From positions 1-64,000 of the forward strand of contig CAZKBQ010000017.1 in NCBI GenBank assembly GCA_964550855.1: a stretch of 64,000 bases of DNA. The letters are read 5' to 3'. Under the pieces are notes generated by a model that saw only the letters and a program-made list of their open reading frames with translations, was not told the origin of the DNA and made no database searches. A program made the position numbers and the translations under genes. Of this stretch, positions 40,389-51,300 are shown piece by piece (the first letter of the stretch is position 1; each line of letters begins with the position of its first letter). The DNA comes from JAGOBP01 sp964550855 (GTDB lineage: Bacteria > Chloroflexota > Anaerolineae > Fen-1058).

Positions 40389-40460
40389 TCGTGTGGGTCG
40401 ACAGCCGCCTGGATAAGCACCCGGCCTTGAAGATCAAGGCGAGGCGGCTGATAACACACC

Positions 40461-40500
40461 AGCCCGATCGGCGTTCACAGCCGATCGGGCTGTTTCTTTT
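40461..40500 (+). terminator. Strong intrinsic terminator
   Basis: AGCCCGATCGGC (40461-40472), 7-nt loop, GCCGATCGGGCT (40480-40491), then GTTTCTTTT. It has a perfect 12-bp stem and ends the ArsR two-gene unit. Both arms contain the CGATCGG motif. Confidence 0.9.
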
Positions 40501-40521
40501 CCGCCGATGATGGCCATCCGT

Positions 40522-40527
40522 TATAAT
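40522..40527 (+). promoter_or_regulatory. -10 element upstream of flavoprotein gene
   Basis: TATAAT about 52 nt upstream of the ATG at 40580; the -35 region is poor because it overlaps the terminator U-run. Confidence 0.45.
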
Positions 40528-40579
40528 GGCGGTCGTTCCACCTGTCTTGATCACCAGCTTTCACTCGGGAGACACACTT

Positions 40580-42235
40580 ATGGCACAGACTGACTATGAC
40601 GTAATCGTGATCGGTTCGGGAGCCGGCGGCCTGGCCGCAGCCGTGCCGCTGGCGCAGGCAGGACAACGCGTGCTGGTCTGTGAGCAGCACGAAGTGCCCG
40701 GCGGCTGGACGCATTCATTCACGCTCAACGGCTATCGCTTCAGCCCCGGCGTGCATTACATCGGCGAGGTGCAGCCGGGCGGATCATTGCGTCGCGTGTA
40801 CGAAGGGTTGGGAGTTTCGCAAGACCTGGAATTTTGCGAACTGAATCCCGACGGCTACGATCACATCTACATCGGTCAGGAGCGCTTCGACTTTCCGAAA
40901 GGCAAGGCCAACCTCGCCGCCCGCTTGAAAGAGCGCTTTCCCCGGGAAGCCGCCGGCATCGATGGCTACTTGAACACCGTGGTCGATTTGATGGAGAGCG
41001 CCAGCGTGCTCGGCCGCGAACATCGGGTGGAGCAGATCGCGGGCGCAGTCACGCATGCGCCGTCGCTGCTGCGCTGGCTGTCGCGCAGCGGGCAGGATTT
41101 GCTCGATCACTACCTCACCGATCCCGTCTTGAAGGGCGTGCTGTCCGGACAGGCGGGCGATCACGGCCTGCCGCCTTCGCAAGTCTCGGCGTTCTTTCAC
41201 GCGGGCGTCACACACCACTACCTCAACGGCGGCTACTATCCGCGCGGCGGTGGCTTCGCCATTCCCCGATCGTTCACCCGCGCCCTCAAGCGCGCCGGCG
41301 GCGAATTGCGCCTGAACACCAGGGTCGAGAAAATCTTGATCGAGCATGGCCAGGCGATCGGCGTGCGGCTGGCCGATGGGACCGAAATCCGATCGAAGTA
41401 TGTGATCAGCAACGCCGATCCTGAAGTGACCTTCGGCCAGTTGATCGGGCGCGAACATCTCAGTTCGCGTTTGCGAAAAAAGGTTGACGGCGTGACGTAC
41501 TCGGGTTCATGTTTGAGCCTGTTTTTTGCGGTGGACATGGACCTCCGGCGCGCGGCCGGTCTCGATTCGGGCAACAACTGGTTTTACGCCGGCGCCGATG
41601 TCGATGGGATCTACCGATCGGGTTTGACCGACGCCGCGCTGACGGCGACGACCGCGCCGGGCATGTTCCTCACCGTGACCACGCTGAAAGATCCCTCGAA
41701 GCTGCATCACGGCCATCACACCTGCGAGGCGTTTGCGTTTGTCAATTACGAGGCGTTTCAAAAGTGGGCGCATGAACGATCGGGGGAGCGCAGCGCCGAC
41801 TATGCCGCGCTGAAAGAAGATCTGGCGTGGCGGCTGTTTCAGTCGCTGGAGCAGCGTGTGCCCGGCATCAGCCAGCACGTGGTGTTTTGGAGCCTGGCCA
41901 CGCCGTTGACCAACGAGCATTACATCAACGCGACGCGCGGCAATCTGTACGGCATCGCGAAGAGTCCGCGTCAGATTGGCCCGTGGGCATTTCCGGTTCA
42001 ATCGGAAATTGACAGGCTGCTCATGTGCGGCGCGAGCACGGAGTCGCACGGCGTGGCGGGCGTCACCGGCTCGGGTTTGACCGCCGCGCGATCGATCTTG
42101 AAGTGCCGCACGTCAGAACTGTTGACGCAGCGCGGACCCGAACTGCGCATCTATCCGTCGGAAGACATTGCGCAATGGCCGGCGGATTTGCGAGAGAGGA
42201 TTGAACGCGGCCATCACGCGCCGGCTGCGCCGTGA
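40580..42235 (+). CDS. FAD-dependent phytoene desaturase / carotenoid isomerase-like oxidoreductase
   Basis: A 551-residue flavoprotein. The FAD dinucleotide motif DVIVIGSGAGGLAAA opens the protein, followed by the second conserved CEQHEVPGGW region. FSPGVHYIGE and GGYYPRGGGFAIP are typical of the CrtISO/retinol-saturase branch rather than classical CrtI. The C-terminal FAD-closing motif is in GVAGVTGSGLTAAR. ATG 40580 with CGGGAG upstream replaces a longer unconserved start. The substrate is probably an isoprenoid or other polyene lipid. There are no other carotenoid genes nearby, so the pathway is unclear. Confidence 0.85.
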   Translation: MAQTDYDVIVIGSGAGGLAAAVPLAQAGQRVLVCEQHEVPGGWTHSFTLNGYRFSPGVHYIGEVQPGGSLRRVYEGLGVSQDLEFCELNPDGYDHIYIGQERFDFPKGKANLAARLKERFPREAAGIDGYLNTVVDLMESASVLGREHRVEQIAGAVTHAPSLLRWLSRSGQDLLDHYLTDPVLKGVLSGQAGDHGLPPSQVSAFFHAGVTHHYLNGGYYPRGGGFAIPRSFTRALKRAGGELRLNTRVEKILIEHGQAIGVRLADGTEIRSKYVISNADPEVTFGQLIGREHLSSRLRKKVDGVTYSGSCLSLFFAVDMDLRRAAGLDSGNNWFYAGADVDGIYRSGLTDAALTATTAPGMFLTVTTLKDPSKLHHGHHTCEAFAFVNYEAFQKWAHERSGERSADYAALKEDLAWRLFQSLEQRVPGISQHVVFWSLATPLTNEHYINATRGNLYGIAKSPRQIGPWAFPVQSEIDRLLMCGASTESHGVAGVTGSGLTAARSILKCRTSELLTQRGPELRIYPSEDIAQWPADLRERIERGHHAPAAP

Positions 42236-42297
42236 AGCGCGCGCTCACACCCACGCCGCGCTCGGCTACGACTGCGGATGCGCCCTGCAACCGCCCA

Positions 42298-42361
42298 CCA
42301 CGGAGAGCACAGAGGCCACGGAGTTGACTACTTTTCTCCGTGTGCTCCGTGCCCTCCGTGG
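42298..42361 (-). terminator. Long CCACGGAG-type hairpin after the giant gene
   Basis: 26-nt arms (42298-42323 and 42336-42361) pair at 22 of 26 positions around a 12-nt loop. The arms are built of CACGGAG/CTCCGTG words. It begins 7 nt past the stop codon of the 3362-residue protein gene. It probably works as a 3' stabiliser or terminator, though it lacks a clear U-run. A related hairpin is at 52613-52655. Confidence 0.6.
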
Positions 42362-42367
42362 TTGATT

Positions 42368-45300
42368 TCATCTGCGAATCAACGGCAGATATAGATACGT
42401 CATATCCAGCACGATCATCGTCTGCGACTCGTTGCCGTACACGTCGCGCGCGCGGATGAGCGCGTAAGCGATGGGCGGACCGCCCGCCCACGTCGATCGA
42501 TCGAACGACCAGTTGCCACCGTTCAACACAGCCGGTTGATACGTCGCGCCGCCGTCGAGGCTGACCGCCACTTCCGCCACGCCCGATCCATCGCCGATCG
42601 TGCCGCTGATGATCGCTCCCGTGCTGACCACCGTGACACCCGGCCCCGTTGTGTCGAGCATGATCGTGATCGGCGCGCTGTGCGGCCCGACGTTGCCTGC
42701 CGCATCGACCGCGCGCGCCACCACTTGCAACGGCTCACCATCGGTATGGCTGGCATCGATCGGCACGGCCCACGTCACCGGCCCGGCCTGTGGCGCATTC
42801 GGCGCCGCAGGCTGCGCCGCATTCATCAACACCGAGCCATCGCCCAGCAGCAGCGCCTTCTTAAACGGCTTGCCGTTCAAGCTGACCTCGACCGAACTGA
42901 GAAAACCGGAGTTGTCAGACGCCAGACCCTTCAACAAACCGATGGCTTTGGTGATGACCAGCGTCGGCGTGAACTGCACCGACGGCACAACGCCGTCCGT
43001 CTGTACCGTCACGGTATCGGTCGAGATCTTGCCGTTGTCGGCCTGCACGCGCAGCGTCCACAGCTGGTTGTAGCCGCCCGGCAGCGTGTGCGTCACGCTC
43101 TGCACCGCACCCAGCGCACCCAGCAGACTGAAGCCCGATCCCTTGTCGATGCTCAGCGTCTGCGCCTTGCACGACAGGAAGGCATTGCCCAGATCGATGT
43201 ACAGCGGCAGTTTGAACTGGCCGGGCGGCGCCAACACGATCGGGCCGAGGCCGCCGAACTTGGCTTTGCCTACGCTGTTGTCGATGGCATACGCCGTCGT
43301 CGCGGGCGGCTGTGGCAGATTCGGCAGACCTTGATAGGCCAGCGTCGCCGAGACAGGCACGCTGAACACGCCGGTCGCCGACGGGGTCAGCGCCTTCACC
43401 GTCAGCGTCACGAAGCGCGTCACGCCCGGATTCACGTTGACGTTCAACACCCACTCGCGGCTGTTGGCCGGGCACGATTGGCAACTCGCCCCGCCGATCA
43501 GATTCACGAAATTCATCAGCGCGGGTGCCTGCCCCAGCGACACCGTCATGGGCCGGGTGCTGTATGGCAGGATGTCCGGGTTGTCGATGCGAATCGTCAG
43601 CGTCGCCACTTCATTCGGGATCAGCTGCGTCTTGAAGCCCGGATCGATCTCGACCAGCGGCGCGATCCACTGCGTAGGCAGATCGGACGCGACCGACGGG
43701 TAACCGTTCGCCAGCGACGGCCAGTACACGCGATCGGGGAACGTGATCGGCCCAGTGATGATCTGCATGGTGGAGATGCGCGCACCCGATGGGATGATCG
43801 CGCCGACGCCATCGCTCACCGCCACATACGCCAGCATCGAGACGGGCACGCCCGCCGTCGCGCCGATGCCCGCCCGATCGAACACGATCTCGGTGTCTTC
43901 ATTCGTCACCGCGTAACTGGCGTTCGTCGGCGAGACCACCCAGCCCGCGCCCGTGTTCGAGTAGATCGTGTGCGTCGGCATACCGCTGATCACCAAAGCG
44001 TAATCGGCCGCGAACGGCAGCGTGTGCGTCGCTTCGCCACCTGGCATCGTCGGGCCGAGCGAACTCGTCGAGCCGCCCGCCTTCGTGTCGAGATAGATCG
44101 CTAAGCGTTTCTCCTGATTCCAGCCGTTGCCGGTGAAACCCAGATACAACTTGTTCGCGTCCCACGTCGCCAGCATCAACGCCGGTTTCAGTGCCGCATA
44201 GGGATCATAGGTAGCGAACATGCCCTCGGTGTATTCGCTGCTCGCAAAGTCGAGCAGGCCATCGGGCAGAATGGCGGACGGCGTGCGGAACCGATTGATC
44301 AGATACGGCCCGTCGTGCACCACGCGCTGATTGCCTGCGCTGTCCTGCACCCGCACGTGCGCGTACCACGCCCCCGGCGCATCCAGCACGCGCGAGACTT
44401 GATTGACGCCCACCACACTCGTCGGCACGGTGTTGCTGATCTGATCGATCACGGCGTAGCCTGTGACGGGATTGGCATCCACGATCGGGTTCCACGTGAT
44501 CACCAGCGTCGGCGTGATGTTGGTGTACCACGTATCGCCCTGCAAGTTGCCGCTGATCACCGGCCGCGCGATCAACGTATCGGTCGGCACCTGCCGGTAG
44601 GCGTGCGTCGTGTTGCCAAAAGCATCACGCGCCACGCTGCGGAACGTGATCGTGCGCTGATCGCTGCGCTCGATGTTGGACTCGTCGAACCACGGCCCCG
44701 GCGCGGTGAAGGACAACGGCTGCCGCGTCCAACGTTCGCCATCGAAGGTGCGGAACGCCTGAATCGGATTGGGGCTGATCAACGTGCCGCTGATGTTCAC
44801 GCGCAGGAAGCCTTCGCGGAACAACGCGGGCGTGTTCATGGTGCCGCTGATCGTGGGGATGGCGACCGCGCTGCGATTGACAAACGATTCGCCGATGAAC
44901 CACGATCGATCGGGCAGCTGATTGCCGGCGCGATCGGTGGCGCGCGCATACACCCGATAGTCCCCCTCGGCCCCAAAGGTCAACGTCGCACTCAGCGGTG
45001 TGATCGACGCATTGGGGATGCCCAGCGTCGCCACCTGCCACGCCGTTGGCAGCGTCGCCGTGTACGGCAAGTTCGGATTGGTGATCGGGCCGGTGACGCC
45101 CACTTCGACGCGCGCCACGCCCGACGGCAGCATGAAGGGCAGTTTGGCCCGGTGCAGGAACGACGAGTTGGTGCCTGGCGCACCCACCATCAGATCGCGC
45201 AAGCCGTTGCCGTCGATGTCGCCGCTGCTCAAGTAACCGCCGGCCAGTTGTGACAAGGCCGTGCCGTAGATAAACATCGTCGCGCTGAACGGCGACATAT

Positions 45301-48300
45301 CGCGCAGCCACGGCGTCTGGCCGCTCAGCACGATGGCCGCGCCACCCTGCAAACCCACCATGCCAAAGGCAAAGTCATCTTTGCCGTCGCGATCGAGATC
45401 GCCCAGCGGCGCCAGGCCCAGGCCCAGCGGCGGATAGCGCACCGCCCCGACGAGCTCGCGGAACGAGATGTCGGCCGTGGTGGAGAGCGGCTGAGTGGGC
45501 AGATACGGATTCTCCGGTCGGCGGCCAAACATCACATACACGCGCGACGGCAGCGGCTGCGGATCGCCGATCAGCATGTCGCGCAGGCCGTCGCCGTTCA
45601 CGTCGCCCACAGCGGAGACGCGCTGCTGCTGGCCGTCGCCCTGCAGGCGCGCGATGGCGTACGAACTGGCGATGCCTGACGCCGGCCACTCAGAGCGTGC
45701 CCGCCCGTTGATCAACGACACGATCTGATTCGTCGCCATCAAAAAGTCGGACAGGCCGTCGCCGTTGGTGTCGCCCACGCCGGCGATGTTGGGCATCAGC
45801 GGCGGCGTGCAGGGCGGAATGAGGCAGACGCGGCCATAGATGCGTGAGAATGTCGCCGGCACGCCGCGTTCGCGCCCGAAGTACACGTACACGGGTTCAT
45901 AAGCCGTGCCTTCGCTGGCCGCGCCAATCAGTAGATCTGATAAGCCGTCGCCGTCCAGATCGCCGCCGCTGGCCACCGAACCGCCAAACGCCAGCGTCGT
46001 CGTCGGGCTGATGCGCCAGTCTGCGCCGCTGCTCAGGCTGATGGACGCGGGCCACGTGCGGCGGCCCAGCAGCAGATAGGCGCGGCCCCGCCCCGCGTTC
46101 ACGTTCGGATCGCCGATCAGCAGATCGCCGATGCCGTCGCCGTTCACGTCGAAGAGGCCCGGCGCATTTACGGCCACGCTCGGCGTCCACGTGTACGGCC
46201 CGGTGAAGTCCACTTCCCCGAACATCCGCACGTCGGCCTGCGAGTAGTCGAGCGTCGCAGTGTAACCGTTCGGTTTACCGAAGAAGACGCCGACCTCGAT
46301 CGGCTTGGCGGCCACGAAGTTGATCGTCACCACGTCGTTGATGGTGTCGCCGTTGAGGTCGCCGACGATCTGGCCCTGACTGCGCGTGCCGCCCGGCGCA
46401 TCGACGAGGAAGGCGGTGTCACGATTCGACAACGTTTGCGAGACCGGATACGCCGGCGCCGTGTTGCGCGCGCCGTTCAAGGCGGTGTCATCCGCGCGAC
46501 CGCCCAGATTGATCGAGGTGGTACTGATCGTCTGCGGCGGACGAATGAACGTGAAGGGCGGATCGTCGTCGATGAGCACGTAGGTGCTGTCGCTGTTCGA
46601 GCGCACATTGCCCGCCCGATCGACCGCGCCCAGATTCAACAGATACAACCCCTGTGCCGACGGCGAGGCTTTGCCCGTCGGCCCGGCCGGCAGCGAGAAC
46701 GTGGTGCTAAAGGCGCTGGTCGTGCCGCCGGGATTGGACAACTGCGAGACGCCGCGCAGATATTCGGTGCCGCTCAAGGTGATGTGCTGCGCCAGCACTT
46801 GCGCGTTGCCCAGCCCTGACACGTAGGCGCCGCCCGTCGTTTCCGTCATGCGGCCCGTCACTGTGAACGCCGCCAACGACTCAATGCTAAAAGTCGTGCT
46901 GACGAATTGCAGCGGCTTGATGTTGAACGTGCCGCCGGCCGGGATGGTGCTGTCGGCGTAGAAGACGATCGGGCCGGCCACCGGGCCGAGCACGCCGTAA
47001 TTGTCGTAGCCGCGCACGAACAGATAGTACGTGCCATCGGCGGGCGGCGTGAAGTCGTAGTACCAACCCGATTGGTACAGGCTGCCGACAACGGCCGATT
47101 TCCAATCGGGCGCGTTGCAGACCGTGGTGGTCTTCACGCACACCTGCACCGCGCTCACGCCTTCGGGATCATCCGCGCTGCCCTGCAAACGGATTGGACT
47201 GTACAAAGCGCTCTGGATCGACCCTGATGTCGGCAGAGTGGTCGAGATGATCGGCCCGCCCCGATTGATCAACAACTCCACTGCGTCTGTCACCACGCGA
47301 CTGATACCGCTTTCCACGTAATTCAACTGCGCGGTGACGGTGACGACGCCCGGCGGAATCATGGCGGGCAGACCGGTGATGGTGGTGCTGAACTGCCGGT
47401 TGAGCGACAGCGGCGTAAACGCCCAGCCGTAACTGTTGGGCGGCAGACCACCGATCGGGCTGGCTTGATTCAACTGCGGGTTGATGTTCACCGGCAGCAG
47501 CTTCGCACTCGTCGAGACGTTGTTGAAGGCGATGGGCAGCGCCACCGTCAGCACCGGCGTCTGCGCCAGCGTCTGATCGCCCTGCCACGGATAGCTGTTC
47601 GCCTTGATCCGCGTGCCGCCGCCATACACCAACTCCTGCGAGATTGAAATGGTGACCTTCTCCAGATTGAACGCATTGGGGCTGGATTTCTGCTCGCGTT
47701 CCTTCTTGTCGCTGCGCCCGTCTTTGTCGGCGTTGGCCAGACGCGGATTGGGGAACGCCGCGGGATTGGGCAGACCCGGATACGCGCCGTTCATCTCCAC
47801 GCGCCACGGCGCGACCAGCGACAGACCGGATGGATGCCATTTGGCGACTTCTTCGCCGTCGGTCAGGCCGTCCTTGTCGGTGTCGGCTTTGTTGGGCAGC
47901 GTGCCCAGCACAAACTCTTGATCGTCGGACAGGCCGTCGCCGTCGGTGTCATACTTACACGGCGACGATTCGTATTCGAACAACTCAAAGCGATCACTCA
48001 ACAGATCATGCGGGCCGCTGAGATCGCTGCTCCATGTGAGGTGTGTGTTGCTGAAGCCGCACAGCCCGTTGTCGATGCCGAACACGCCCTGATCGATGTT
48101 GCCGCCCAGATCGTCGCCGTCGGGGTCGTGATTGATCAACTCGTCCCAGGTCCACAACTGCGTCAACGTGCGCGGCAGAATGTCGAAGTACACGTAGCTG
48201 ACGCTGGGCGGCGTGTTGACCGGCTCGTCCCACACATCGCAATCGAGGCCGAGGATGCCGCAGTTTTCCCACGTCTGCTTGCCCGTCAAAGCGATGTCGG

Positions 48301-51300
48301 TGGACACGGCGCCGTTGATGTGGGGCTTGTACGGCGTCACGACGAGACGGGCCGTGGTGAAGTAATCGCGCACGCGGAATTGCAGCGGCAAGTCTACGTC
48401 CAGGCCGGGGATTTTGTTAGTCCAGTAGATGCCCGACTTGCTGTGATCGTCATTACGGCTGTAATTCCAGTCCCGCTCGCGATCCAGGTAGAAATTGCGG
48501 CAGGTGCCTTTGGCGATATCCTTGGTGTAGTCGGGCGCCTGATCCAGCTGCTGGCTGTCGATCAGGTATTGGAGAATCTGGAAGCCGCACAGTTCAAAAG
48601 CCTCGCCGCCGGCATAGCGGCCCAGCTGCAGCCACAGCCGCGAGCGCTTCAAGGCGCTGCTCTCGCCGCTCATGGTGACCGTGCCGGTGATCTCGAAGCC
48701 GAAGCGATCGCCCGCGACGAGGCCGCCCAGCGGCGCATCGATGAAGGACTTGTACTGCATCGGCCCCACCTGCGGCGAACCCAACACGGAGGCCAGCGGC
48801 TCTGGATCGGGGTTGAGCGCGTCGAGCAAAGCGCCGATCGGATCGAGGAAGGCGGCGATCACTTCGCCCACTTTGCCGAAGTAGTCCTTGAGGAAGCTCG
48901 TCACCAACTTCACGATGGCAATGGCGATGGCGACGATCGTGCCGATGGGGAAGATGGTGGCGACCACAAACAGCACGATGGCGAGCGCAATCTCAAAGAT
49001 CGCTTTGAGGATCACGCCGATGATGCCCAACACGCTCAGGTTGCCGGTGGCAATCTGCATGAACAGGTTGAACAGCGAGGCGAACACACTGATGATCAGG
49101 CCGAAGAACGCCAGGTTGCCGCTCAGTGAAGCAAGCTCGCCGGTGACGGCCTTCAGCGTCTCACTGACCACCTGAGTGCCTTTTGTCACCAGAATCTGAA
49201 TGGTGTTCCACAGCTCCTGAATCTTCTTGAAGATTTCCAGCAGGCGATACAGCACCTTGATCACGTCGCCGAGGAAGTCCAGATCGATGATCGACGCCAG
49301 CCACGTCAACACGTTGATGGCGGTCTGCGTGAACTCGACCAGCGACGCGGGAGTGATCGAGATGTCGCCCGCGAAGAAGTCTTTGAAGCCGCCCACCACG
49401 TCTTCGCCGAAACTGACGACGGTGTTCCATTGATCTTCAAGCCACTGCCCCGGCCCGCCCGGATATTGCAGCACGCCTAAGAGGAAGTCCACCACCTGTC
49501 TGAACTCGGCCGGCAGGCCGTTGAGCAGGCCGTATTGATCGAGCAGGTTGAGGATGTCCGCGTAGAAATTGGGATCGCTCAGCGCGTCGGTGATGTTCGT
49601 CAGGTTGAGATCGCCGATCGCTTGCATGGCGGTCTGGCCCTGATGCCACACCGTCGTCGCCATCTCCAGCACGGTCAGCGCGTCGTTGTAGTATTGCTCG
49701 AGCGTGCCGTAAATCTGATCGAATTGCTGCTGGACGCTCTTCAGCACCTCGTCCAGGCCCAGCATCGTCCAGTCGCCGGCCGATGGCACATAGGGCATGT
49801 CACCACTTGCTCCCGCTGGATTCTCATCCAGCGGCGAAGACGGCGGATTGTCATCCGCCTTGAGCATCATGAGACTGCCCGCCGTCGGATCGAACTTGTA
49901 CGTCGCCAGTTTCAACGTGCGGCTGGTGGCGATCTGCTTGACGCACAGATTCAGCGTCAGGTTGCCAAAGTCCACATTCTTCAACTCATCCACGTTCAAC
50001 GTGGCCGTGCGCTGTTCGGTGGCCAGAATCAACGTCGGCGTGACGTTATGGCCGGGATACAGGCTGTTGAGCATATTGCGCGTCGTCGTCACATTGACCT
50101 TCAGCATCATCGCATCCAGATGCGTGAAGCTCTCCGGCGGCGAGACGCGGAAGGTATGCGTGATGCCCCAATGCTCCGTAATCGTCGCGGTGTTGCCCAC
50201 GTTGAAGCGCGTGTACACATCGGTCAGGCTCAGGCGCCCGCTGAGGTACTGCGCTTCAAGTCCGGCGCGCAACAACGCCACCGGCCCCGCATCAAAACGC
50301 GCCGTCGTCGTGGGATACGCGCCCGCCACAATCGCGCTCGCACCCGCCTGCCGCGACACGCGCACGCCCGTGATCTGATAGCCTTCGTCGTAAACGATCA
50401 GGCCGTAATTGCCGGTGGGGCTGGGCACCATCTGGCCGGAGCCGTCTTCGGCGGGGCGCAGCACATCGCCCTGCACCGCCCACTTCAACCGCATGTCGCG
50501 CCAGCGCACGACGTTATCGACGCTGGCGCGATCTTGAAAGACCTTGGCCTGCAGCGCGTAAATCCGGCCGCCGCGTTCCACGGGGACGAGCGGCAAAACC
50601 ATCTGGTACGCGCCGTCGCTCTGTTGCGTGGCGCTGATGCCATAGCTCGTCATCGCCAGCACGCTGGGCAGATCGCTGCCGTCGATCGTCACCTGCAAGA
50701 ACGGCGCGATCTGCAGAATGCCGCTCGTGCCGCTGATGTAGTTGTTCTGGATCAGGCCCCGATCGTCCTGCGGCCATTCCAACGCGGATTTATAGGCATA
50801 TTGCAAATGCTCGGCCTCCAGCGGCCGCACCTGCACTTCGTAGTAATACACTTCGCGCGGCGCAGCCAGGCCGCTCTCGCCCAGCATTTCAAACGTCATG
50901 TTCGCGCCGTCGATGCGGGTGGTATAGGCTTTGTCCGTGTTGTTCCACTTGCCGCCCAACTCGTCCGATTTGGAGAACGGCGACATATCCAGCGAATCGG
51001 GCACGCCGTCGCTGTCGTTGTCGTCAGACCAGGCATAGGGACGGGCCTGATAGTCGGTGTACACGCACTGACCATGATCGAACTCGTCGCCGTCACGGAT
51101 GCCGTCGCTGTTACTGTCGGGATTCAGCGGATCGGTCTCGACGTTGATCGTCGATTGCCCATACGTGCATTGATGGCCGGTGACTTCCACGTAATCGGTC
51201 AAGCCGTCCAGATCGCTGTCCTTCGCAAAGGGATTGGTGCCCAGCTTCAACTCATACCCGTTGGGCAGGCCGTCGCCATCGTCGTCGTCAAACTCCAGCA

